Part shown: piece after piece, positions 55,404 to 64,000 of the stretch | Layout: every line of letters begins with the position of its first letter | Numbering within the stretch: position 1 is the stretch's first letter | From: Ceratopteris richardii | Lineage: Eukaryota; Streptophyta; Polypodiopsida; Polypodiales; Pteridaceae | Length of the DNA: 64,000 nt | Assembly (NCBI GenBank): GCA_020310875.1 | Contig: CM035433.1 | Coordinates: forward strand, 105,531,258 to 105,595,257 | Reading direction: 5' to 3' | The notes under the pieces: generated by a model | Seen by the model: only the letters and a program-made list of their open reading frames with translations | Told to the model about the DNA's origin: nothing | Databases searched by the model: none | Made by a program: the position numbers and the translations under genes

Positions 55404-55950
55404 CTAAAAATGACAAAGAGTATACAACTCTAAATATGAAATGAGAGGTGCACTAGGTACATCTCTCTCTCCATGTATACAAAATTTACTTACATTTCTT
55501 TCAAACTCAAGTGTGTTGTTTTGATAGCTGTGTTTAAGTGTGTCTCCCAACCCCCATAGCCACTCTCTACCTAACACAAGATTTGTCCTCTCCATGTTCA
55601 TAATTTGGAAGTCCATGTGACCTATATAATCCTGCATCTTGACTTCCAAATTGGATACCATAGTATCCCATATCCTCTTGTCTTCCCCTTGCATCATAGA
55701 TACTATCTATTTATGTGCAATGGGCTATTGGGGAATTTTTAGTTTCTTGACCAGAGCATCGTTTATAAAGTTATGAGTGGTGGAGTCATCTATCATGACT
55801 CGCACCCTGGTCTCGTATACACTACCATGCAGTTTAACCAAGTCATGTGGTCCAAACTATGATGACCACAATGACTGAGTTAAACAACAAGTGTGCTCTA
55901 TATCCTCTTGCATCACCTCCACTCCCTTGCAGCTAGAGCTGCCATGAATA
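55404..55950 (-). pseudogene. Protease of remnant D
   Basis: The segment VRVMIDDSTTHNFINDALVK (about 55800-55740) matches the retropepsin active-site region, but the usual D-S-G is D-D-S, so the catalytic motif is damaged. 55697-55404 continues with DYIGHMDFQIMNMERTNLVL and GREWLWGLG, the C-terminal GREWL-type motif. Confidence 0.75.
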
Positions 55951-55972
55951 GGAAGTGTCTGTACTAGGTAGA

Positions 55973-57158
55973 CTACCTTTTTTCCCTTTTCAGGGACTGT
56001 ACTAGTCTCTGGTCCTCTTTTCCCCTTCTTGAGTGGAAAGTTTCATTGTGAATGGCCAGGAGACAAGCACCTAAAGCACAGGTTCTCTCTTTTGGCCCTC
56101 TCAAACTGCTCTGTAGGTAACCTAGGCCCTTGTGTTCTTTGCTTTTTAATGAAAATTTTGTTTGTCCCCAATGGAAACTTCTTCTTGAACTTAGTCGTGC
56201 TAAGAGGCTTGAAGGGCTAATCCGTCTCCATAGGAGCATATTGAGGACCGTTATGGTTCTCATAGATATGTGCATACTTGATTGCCTTCTTAAACATCTT
56301 AGGTGCATTCCTTCTTATCTCTCTGTTGATGGCTTTATCTAAGCCTCTAACAAACCCTCTAGTTTTCTAGAAGTCATCTAAGCCCCTAAGTTTCAAAATG
56401 ATCTCCCTATAGTGGGATATATAGACCGTCAAAGGCCTACCTCTTTGGGTAATCCTATCCCACTCATCCCAAGTCCTCTCCTCCTCATTCTTAGGAAGAA
56501 ACTCTTTTAGGAAAAGAGTTTCAAATTAAGCCCAATCTGTATGGATAGAGTTCACCTCCTTGAGACTCATCCACCACTTATAAGCATGCAAGCTAAGCGA
56601 GAGACTCACCTCTAGCACACGGTACTTTGGTGGGGTGCCCTTTAGTTGATGCAAATCATGCCACTTTTGTAAAAAAGTGTAGATTGCATCCTTGTTTCTA
56701 TCTCGATCATCCCCTGTAAAGGTAGGTGGCTTTAAGTCTTTTAGGAGGGAAGCTTCCCTAGAGATCTCTCCTTTGTGCTTAGTAGGAAAAGAAGAATCTT
56801 TCCTAGTCATCTCTAGAGGAAGAGTACGAGTTCCTCTTTCCTTCCTAGCTAGGAAAGAGGTGACCTGTGTCTCAAGTGAGATCATTTGAGACTTAAGCTG
56901 CTGAATGAGAGATGTGATGCTACCTATGTCTCTTTCTAGCCTAACGGTCTATTCCTTTAAGTTTGAAAACTGGTCATGAGTAACAAAAACATCCAACAGT
57001 TCCTCATAGGTATATTCTTCTTATTGAGGCTCTTTTTCCTCTAGTTTTTCCTCTACTTCCCATCCCATTTCTACCTCTTCCATCCTAAGATCAGGATCCT
57101 CTAGTTTTTCTTTAGATGGAGAAGTGTGTTCTATTATTTGTTTCCCTTTGGAATCCAT
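55973..57158 (-). pseudogene. Gag of remnant D
   Basis: From the ATG (MDSKGKQIIEH) through an acidic segment to coiled-coil and capsid sequence (FTGDDRDRNKDAIYTFLQKW, YKWWMSLKEVN, LFLKEFLPKNEEERTWDEW, YISHYREIILKLRGL, GLDKAINREIRRN). A zinc knuckle starts CFRCLSPGHSQ at about 56080, with the final Cys replaced. It is interrupted by stops at about 57025, 56950, 56530 and 56370. A run of 13 G (minus strand, 57169-57181) lies just upstream of the ATG. Confidence 0.8.
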
Positions 57159-58206
57159 GTTTCACTCTCCCCCCCCCCCCCGTTTACTAACTAGAGTATA
57201 TGAAAAGAATGGAAGTAAGCTTTAAATATGCAAGAAGAAGAGAAATATATCACAAGAGTACTTCCCTAGTACAAAATGAAGCTACGAAAGCAAAATCCAA
57301 GCAATCTTGGAAGCGTGAAGGTGCTGACTTTCAATCCTCGCTAGGCCCCAACAAAAATTTGAAATGTCTGGTTGACCCGATGAGGTTCTAATCACCAAAA
57401 ACCAACAAGAACGATGCCAAAATCATGTAGCAATAGTCCCAATTGGACAAACTGAGTCAAACTGAAGTACTTTTGAATTTTGGCAGTCCTCAGAGTCCAA
57501 AAGATGTAGTCCAACACCTGTAATTCAAAGATATGAAGCTATCCCAAGTGAAAAAAGTGGATTTGGATGCCAAATGATGAAAAACTAGGCTAGAAAGTGG
57601 CCGCCTAGTTCCTATTGAAGTGCTGCAGAGGGATTTTGGTTGAGCAAATCTTGTCCAAATCAAGCATTGATGGTTTTTAACAAAAGCTTAGGATTTTAGC
57701 TTTCTATCATGACAAAGATTTTTGAAATTGGACATCGTATCACCAAGCTATGGTGTAGAGAAGATGGGTATGTCAAGAATAGACTATGGGAAAGCAAATC
57801 TTCATGAAGTAGTGACTTTGGGAGCTCAAAACTGAGAATTTGAAGCCTTTTTGAACATGGTAATGACCCATACCCAATGTCCACAGCCATAGTATGGAGA
57901 AAAACTCAATTTTACTTGGCTGCCTTACCTTCTCCCTCTTTTATGCTTCAATTCGCAGATGCACTAATAAAGAAGTAGATTTATCCCACATAGAGAGTGC
58001 ACAACATCTTTTTTGGGCTATATAAGAGGGAGCAAAGGGCACCTTCCTTCACCCAAGAGGAGGGGAAGCGGAGAAGAGGGATGTCCCTCTCTTTTGTGGA
58101 TCAATGTGCCTTGTGGCTCTATTGTACGGGTGCGCGACTGTTGTCGGCTCCTTCCTGGTCTTGGTGGCTGTCAGTTTGTGTCTGTTGAGGCCTCGATTTG
58201 TGTGCT
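57159..58206 (-). other. Leader of remnant D
   Basis: About 1 kb between PBS and gag ATG with no recognised gene; some short plus-strand frames are chance. Presumed untranslated leader. Confidence 0.45.
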
Positions 58207-58223
58207 ATCGGCTCCGATACCAA
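58207..58223 (-). other. Primer-binding site of remnant D
   Basis: The minus strand reads TTGGTATCGGAGCC, one mismatch from the initiator tRNA-Met PBS TTGGTATCAGAGCC. Confidence 0.65.
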
Positions 58224-58556
58224 CATTAGCCTCCAATGACTCCCTTCACTTTTGAGGGTCTCTCTGCACAAACTCCAAGGGAGTTCCAGTACAGTCGCCA
58301 TCAAAAAACGAAGACGAAGGACACGGAGATTCCTCGTTAGCTCTACTACCCAGCCACATGATAAGTCTAGATATTCTCTCTCTCTCTCTATCTCTCTCTC
58401 TCTCTCTTTCTAGTTGCTAACAAAGACATTAGTCATGGTCTCTCACATGATTTGCCACTCGGCACTCATGTGAGTATCCTAGTTTAGATGTATAAGAGGT
58501 GGTTCACACCCCTTACTCCCACCTCATAAAGGATGCTCTACAAATACATCATTGCT
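58224..58556 (-). repeat. Possible 5' LTR of remnant D
   Basis: Adjoins the PBS and would start TGATGTATTTGTAG on the minus strand at 58556. Includes a (CT)n block at 58374-58411. Only one copy is in the window, so the assignment rests on position. Confidence 0.35.
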
Positions 58557-58916
58557 TCTAGCCATGGCCACTAACTAAAATACCCTGATGTAGAAATATA
58601 ATTGTATCTCAAAATGTTGAACAGAACTACCCTATCAAGTTTTGTTAAACCTGTAGTAGAATTAGAGGAGCTCATACTCGTGAACCGAAACCTGTATATG
58701 TCTTTGGCACAAAAAGAAAAAATTTCTTGCACAAGCGATGCGATACTGCGTTCAGAGGCCGAAAGGAGCTTAGATTGTGATTTCGACACCACAAAGTGAG
58801 GATATTTTGAGGTCCTAATCACCCTTAGTATGCTCACCAAATTTTGTGTGATTTTGAGACTATGATCAAAGGGCCACGACACCCTAGATGAAGTGACAAC
58901 CTGATCTGATACCAAT
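58557..58916 (-). mobile_element. Copia 5' leader fragment
   Basis: Aligns to 7098-7424 of copia 1: the gag start (minus strand ATGGCTAG), leader and PBS (TTGGTATCAGATCAG at 58902-58915). It breaks off right after the gag start codon. Confidence 0.85.
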
Positions 58917-59147
58917 TGTTGGAGTTTGAGGTCTACAAAAGCACAGAAACAACGCAAGGAAGAAGAAGAAGATTGAAGCACAACACACAATACTAAATGT
59001 ATTACCAAGAGAATGTACAAAGATAAGTGACCTGTTAGGGTTATGGACATATATACAAGCTGAGGAAAGAAAATCTCCTAAAGAGAGAAAAAATTGCCTC
59101 GATGGTCCTAATGTGTTCACACACATCACTACCTAAATATATCAATA
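58917..59147 (-). repeat. Copia-family 5' LTR
   Basis: 231 bp, same family as 7425-7655, with TGTTGG start and CAATA end (CA mutated to TA). Confidence 0.92.
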
Positions 59148-59560
59148 GATCACACATATCTTTAGGAACAAGATCTAAAGGCTGAATTGAAGAGTCAATG
59201 TGCATCCTATGCACATTCCTACTTTGCTTTCCTAGTGTTGAAAATGCTCACAAAATGAAAAATCAAAGAAAGATAACACACGTAAATAGCCAAAACAAGA
59301 AATATTTTCCATTCCACTGTGAGATATGTGGCCCAAACAGCCATGCTAAGCCAGAGCTTGTTCACTAGTACTTAACAAGTGTTCTTTCTTTGATCCAAAT
59401 AAAGGATAAAGTGAGCCAACTTTGCTTTTTTTCGCAATAAACATATTTCACTTTGATATGCAAAAGGGTTTAGCATAGAAAACCACCTTGTAACCAAGGT
59501 CATCAAGTTGAACAACTCACATACAAATGCTTGATAACTGAGATACATGTTGTATATTAT
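59148..59560. other. Unassigned spacer
   Basis: No gene recognised. May belong to the decayed copia element that follows, but no domain is visible. Confidence 0.35.
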
Positions 59561-59569
59561 GCATAGTAA

Positions 59570-60360
59570 ATTTTGAACCATCAATGAACTGGACAACCAA
59601 ATCTCTAATCTTGATAATGTCCCACTAGTAAGAGTCACCAAGTCTCACGGTACTAAGAGATTATGTTGCATAAGTAATAAAATGTGGTCTCACATGGAAA
59701 GAAGCACCAGAATCTGGCAGTCACACGTGGAAAAGAGAATCATCCATAAGCACATCAATGGGCACAATATTATCAAGCTTCAACACATTAGCATCATAAA
59801 AAAAAATCATTAATTTCTTCAATCTTCACAGTCAAAGCAGATGGTGTAGGTAGCTATTTAACATTCCCATCAATATTTTTTCATTTTTACCTTTAGCATT
59901 ATTTAGTGCATAGATAGTCTTTTGTCATGTGTCCTTTCTTGTGAAAATAATGGCATTCAATATCCCTCTCTCTTGATTTACTTCTACTCTTATTCCATTG
60001 ACCATTCTTTTTCTTGTTTTTTATCTTGTCACGTTTCTCATTCTTTCCTCGGTAAGAATCACAAGCATAATATACATCTCCACTTTAAGTGCCAACCATA
60101 GATTTTCTACAAATCTCCTCACTCAAGGGTTCTCCATATATTTCATCATAAAATTTTTTTCCACTAGGTGAAATATTGTTAATAGTTGTGCAAAACATAT
60201 CCCATGATGATGGCAAGGTACATAGGAACAAGACTATTCTCATTTCATTATCCATCTTTCTTTTCTGAGTTTCTAATTGAGAGAATATAGCATCAAATTC
60301 ATTTAGATGAGCAACAACACTATCTATATCCTTCATGTGAAGATCATATAACTTTCTCAT
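59570..60360 (-). pseudogene. Second-lineage copia gag and protease remnant
   Basis: 60360-60085 is copia gag (UBN2 type): LHMKDIDSVVAHLNEFDAIF, LFLCTLPSSWDMFCTTINN. Around 59970-59900 a knuckle reads CHYFHKKGHMTKDY, where the second and last Cys have become Phe and Tyr. Around 59740-59690 the protease active site PDSGASFHVRPHFITY appears. Frame breaks separate all three. It differs from the family at 26202-39925 (whose protease reads DSGATKHI). Confidence 0.8.
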
Positions 60361-60364
60361 TAGA

Positions 60365-61392
60365 TATACAATTTCATATGCTGTGATGATAGAGAACTAA
60401 CTAGATTGATAATGGAGTTAGAATAGTCCAAACACCAATAAGGATAAAAAAATGATGAATAAGTGCTAGATTTTGGGAAAAAATTGACATAGTTTCCCCA
60501 AAGAAGTGGATTAATGAATAGCAATGACCAACTAAAAGGATTATGTGAGAATGTATGTGCTCACACCAATAAGTGTGTCAAGGAGTTAAATCAATCATTA
60601 TATAGTTGAAGAACAAAAAATCTAGAAAAATTTTGGCAAAGTCTCCTCTACAAAATGAGCATATGACTAGTGTCAAAACACTCATAAAACTATAAGTATT
60701 GTATGTGTGTGTGTAGCCAAGTAGGCTTATTGAGTAGCTATTAAAAACAAGATTACATCTCCTATGGTGAGGCTAGGTAAGTCTTCCACGTACATCACCG
60801 AAGAGACTCCAACATCTCTCTATCTCCCATATAAGAAAACCTCACCATGACCATTTTATCAATGTCAAAGGCTTTATGCAAAAACATGACCACTATATCA
60901 ATGAACACATGGACATACAAAAGCATACATAGTGTATATGTGCTCAATATATGCAGTAAAATGCCATTCAAAGGCTAAATTTATAATCCAAACACTATCC
61001 AACAACACTTGTAAGTGTCTATCAACATCGTTCTTTAAGCTCAAAAAATATGCAAAAACCTACGGTGGTTGCTCCCACCACAACTCAAAACCTTTCAAGA
61101 AACTTATAAATTTACTATTGCAGTTGAAAACACAGCCCAATTTAAAGCTGAATATTCATTGTTAGAGAAGAACAAATAACACTCTTCTTGATGTTTCATA
61201 AACTTATGTAAAGAGAATTATGCTTGAGACTACAAGGTGGCTCCAAGATCACCCCAAAAATGATTTTAAATAGACTTTGAAAGCAAAGAGTGAAGCTTTG
61301 AGGGCCCAAAATGTGTCCAAGGTAATTTGAAACTTAGTCTTTCCCCCCTCCTCAAAGACCATAAGATTTCAGCTTAGTGGAAAGAGATTACC
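60365..61392. other. AT-rich unassigned DNA
   Basis: No supportable gene. May include the LTR/leader of the copia remnant to its left, but I find no PBS or paired repeat. Confidence 0.4.
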
Positions 61393-61446
61393 AGTTAAGC
61401 AAGCTCTAGGAAGAACAATACTTGGATGAGTGACCTCCCAAGAAGT
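61393..61446 (+). repeat. 5S rRNA-like 3' segment
   Basis: Aligns without gaps to the last half of plant 5S rRNA, by my count 39 of 54 positions. It includes AGTTAAGC (box A), the intermediate element region, and GGATGAGTGACCTCC (box C; the gene has GGATGGGTGACCTCC). Most changes are transitions, as expected after cytosine methylation. The 5' half of 5S is not seen. It could be a 5S pseudogene or a piece of a 5S-derived SINE. Confidence 0.7.
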
Positions 61447-61597
61447 ATCAGGAACCTTCGTCTTCTTTGATCATTGAGGTCCTCCCTTATGCATAGCAAT
61501 GCTGCCAACAGTGACTTTAGTGACTCGGATGACAAGATATGCCAAGTTCTATGCCTTGGTCACCTCCTTAATCGTAAACCTTGGAGAAATCCACGAG

Positions 61598-61755
61598 TGT
61601 ATGTGTGTATGTATTATGTATGTGTGTGTGTATGTATTATGTATGTGTGTGTATATGTATGCATGGATGGATGTATGCATGCATATATGTATATGTATGT
61701 ATATGTATACAAACATAAACAAATGCACACACACACACACATATTTGTGTGTGTG
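61598..61755. repeat. (TATG)n/(TG)n compound microsatellite
   Basis: Alternating GTATG, TGTG and ATGCATG units, ending in (AC)n then (TG)n. Opens artefactual Tyr/Cys/Met-rich frames on both strands. Confidence 0.92.
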
Positions 61756-61759
61756 AATA

Positions 61760-62771
61760 ATTAAGCATATGGTACATGTATGATTTTTTGAATAATGGGA
61801 CATAAGGTGAGAAATGATCCTTTTGACCATATATAGTTTTTCCAACAATAAATACATAATAATTTTACAATGTCAATCTATCACTTTCTTATTTTCTACA
61901 CTATGAGTTGTTTCCTTACTATGATTTTTTTGAAGATTTGACATAGTTTGATTTAGAGATTTGACATAGTTTGATTTAGATAAAAAACATAGGTTCCAAT
62001 CTTTAAATTTTAAATACTTCTATACGTTAGAACTTCAACTCATTGATCTAAAATTATTGATGATGACTTAGTATTTGTTTATCTATGGGATCTTTCTCTT
62101 GCCAAAACTACTTCCAAACTCTTATTTTTTAATATCTTAGGAACAAAGCTTCGTCCTATGCATATATGATTATTAGTTGAAATATGATTATCACTTGCTT
62201 GAAGCGTTTTTATTATATTTTCCAATTTATTAAAAAGTTTTGGCTCGTCTAAATTGAATGACCTATTAAGGCCCTTAAAAGTATTGAACCTTATAAAATG
62301 CATAAAACTATTATAATATGAGGGAAATATCTCTATCACAAGATATATAAACTTGGACTCATAAGAAAATCCTTATTCACTTATTACAACTCCTATATAT
62401 TCTTTATTTTGAAGAAATACCTTGAGCAAAGAATATAAACAGTGAGACTACTCTCTCAAAAATATACTATATTCTTTGAAGATCATATACTACTTGTCCT
62501 CTTCTAGAACTACGGATGAACTTACAAAACTTGAGATTAAATTATAAGGTTATTAAGGGGGTATGAATCTTGTCACTTCTAACCGAAGGTTTATATAACA
62601 TTTTTTTGCATTATTCTTATTCTAATTCATGAGATATGTTGGTTTGAGTTCCTCACTATTTAGGTTCTAATAGAATTAACTGAGGGCTAGATTTTGAATA
62701 TGACTTGTGTAGGTGATGAGACATTCTTTCAATTACCTCATTTTGGTGGACATAAGCATGGAAAATAATCC
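61760..62771. other. AT-rich unassigned DNA
   Basis: No supportable gene. A short tandem duplication of GATTTGACATAGTTTGATTTA is at about 61933-61978. Confidence 0.45.
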
Positions 62772-62833
62772 TTTAATAAAAAAATGTTGGATAAAATTTC
62801 TTAGTATATTTTATCCAACACTTCTTTATTAAA
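62772..62833. repeat. Foldback: 26-bp inverted repeat with 10-bp loop
   Basis: Arms 62772-62797 and 62808-62833 pair at 24 of 26 positions (core ATGTTGGATAAAAT / ATTTTATCCAACAC). Could be a MITE or foldback remnant, or a chance AT-rich palindrome; no TSD is seen. Confidence 0.7.
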
Positions 62834-62849
62834 TGATGTAGAAAAATAA

Positions 62850-64000
62850 TTTAAGTGAGAACTCAGACATCTGAACATTGTTTGCATTGCATGTAGAAAA
62901 ATCTACTTTTTCTCGTACATGGTAGTACTTAGCTAATCAGGGGGAGAAGACAAAGACTTGAACCAAAATTTCAATTTTGTGGTAAGTATCCATTTACAAA
63001 TAGAAGGAGGCATTCTATCTTTGAATGAATTCAAGTTGATCGAAAGGTTTTGTTTATCAAAGATGAGCCTTTAAGAGTAAAAGAAACCTTATCAAATGCA
63101 AGAATAACAGGATTGATATTCTTATGACCTCAATGTGATAGTTCTAAGGTCTTTGACCTGATAAGTAATGAAAAAAAATCCAAATATCTTGATTCATAAA
63201 CCCCCATAGAAATCCACTTTGAGCACATTTTGTTGGAAAAATATTGAGAATAAATGAGATTCAATCCGCTTGCCTCCCCCTTTTATAAAAAAATACTTAT
63301 TGAAGCTTTATAGATCTTGTTCTTGGTCATATACCCTTCCTGAAGGAAATTAAAGATTAGATTAAATAGATTTAATCCTTGAGCTATCTAGATTTCAATA
63401 AAAAATGTATTAGGTAAAACTATGAATCAAATAATGATTAATTATGAATTTTATGTGGTCCAAAACACAATTAAAGTGGTTTCCATCAAGAGATCTTGCT
63501 ATTCAACTTATCAAAAATCTAAAGCCATTTTTGGTTGTTGGTGACTTTAAAGTCCATTAGTACACCAAGTACCTAAAAGATCTTGTCAATCCTCAATGAA
63601 TGAGGACCCCAAATAGAGGAATTGAGGAAATGTGAATTAAAATCTTTAAAATTAAGTCTTAGATTGGTTAATTCTCAACCAACTAGTGATATAGAAGCAT
63701 TCTAGATCATCCCAAAGAGTCTTAACACTATCCATATCATTGTGAGCAGTGGCATTTGTGTCATCTACATAATGTTGCAGAATAAACTCCTCATCAAAAT
63801 TCATAATAAAATTTTCTCTAGTGATCCTCTCATAATAATAATTATGCACAATGCAACCCAAATTATTAGCAATAAAAGTAAATAAAAGAGTTGAAAGTGA
63901 GCAACCTAACAAATAGAACTAACTAGAAACTTTCATAATGATTCCCATTCAAAACCACTTTAATAGAAGCAATAGAGAAAGTACACAACCACTTTAGTAG
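62850..64000 (-). pseudogene. LINE (non-LTR) reverse transcriptase remnant
   Basis: 63912-63652 on the minus strand has GCSLSTLLFTFIANNLGCIV, EEFILQHYVDDTNATAHND and SWLRINQSKT. These are the catalytic palm of an L1-type RT (QGCPLSPLLF, Y.DD). To the right, sequence reading LNGNHYESF and then VR leads into the same domain. To the left a decayed thumb region can be followed to about 62850 (KNINPVILAFDK and similar). It is truncated by the window edge and carries many stops. Confidence 0.8.

Larger units (their letters stand above)
52790..57158 (-). mobile_element. Ty3/gypsy remnant D, chromovirus-like
   Basis: On the minus strand gag begins at ATG 57156-57158 and is followed by knuckle, protease, RT, RNase H and integrase down to about 52800. 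The integrase signature HPQTDGQTERVNQ and the initiator tRNA-Met-type PBS at 58210-58222 fit the chromovirus branch, though no chromodomain is seen. The C-terminus is cut at about 52790. Many frames are broken. Confidence 0.85.

Noticed and set aside
58571..59050. 159-aa minus-strand frame
   Set aside because: It spans the copia LTR and leader; the equivalent frame is not conserved in the other copies.
61474..61857. Cys/Tyr/Met-rich frames over the TATG repeat
   Set aside because: Microsatellite artefact on both strands.

Overview
This window is nuclear plant DNA dominated by retrotransposons. I infer a fern, with moderate confidence. The reasons are an intact, intronless PLS-class pentatricopeptide repeat (PPR) gene with highly uniform MYAKCG-type repeats, and a dense background of nested Ty1/copia, Ty3/gypsy and LINE remnants. 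No bacterial-style operons, CRISPR arrays or phage genes are present. Only one gene looks intact and host-derived: the PPR gene at 18163-20349. Everything else that codes is transposon-derived or a broken host-gene copy.

Layout. (1) 1-8596: a decayed minus-strand Ty3/gypsy element (A), interrupted at 4571-7655 by a Ty1/copia element with its own LTRs, PBS, PPT and near-perfect target-site duplication (TSD). (2) 9379-13881: a young non-autonomous LTR element (LARD-like) with 742/740-bp LTRs, a perfect 5-bp TSD, a tRNA-Asp-type PBS and a PPT, but no pol genes. (3) 13985-17730: two diverged copies of a LINE 3' segment and a scrap of copia integrase. (4) 18163-20349: the PPR gene. (5) 20350-26200: AT-rich, mostly unassigned DNA with a simple-sequence block and a gypsy integrase remnant. 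(6) 26202-39925: a pile of copia elements of one family. It includes a full-length copy (30946-36022) with a perfect TSD inserted into another copy of the same family, and a tail-to-tail inverted pair. A small LTR element (36959-39767) that encodes only a coiled-coil, Gag-like protein sits in the outer copia. (7) 39926-47116: a relatively well-preserved Ty3/gypsy element (B), truncated at its 5' end, with gag, protease, RT-RNase H and integrase. Downstream it carries an extra acidic ORF and an unusual array of three stem-loops. (8) 47185-49130: fragments of a second PPR gene and of a PRP6/STA1-like splicing-factor gene, both pseudogenes. (9) 50600-58560: two further minus-strand Ty3/gypsy remnants (C, and chromovirus-like D). 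(10) 58557-64000: a copia LTR fragment, a second-lineage copia gag-protease remnant, a 5S-rRNA-like segment, a foldback hairpin and a LINE reverse transcriptase.

The most interesting signal is at 45951-46284, downstream of the element B integrase. Three consecutive ~95-nt units fold into the same architecture: an outer helix, a 1-nt bulge, two pairs, a bulged G, an inner helix, then conserved single-stranded blocks around a small hairpin. The helix sequences differ between units while pairing is kept, which is compensatory covariation. This suggests a structured RNA, and I do not recognise the family. Other candidates worth checking are the gag-only LTR element, the LARD with its unassigned ORF, and the opposed copia ends that could yield double-stranded RNA.
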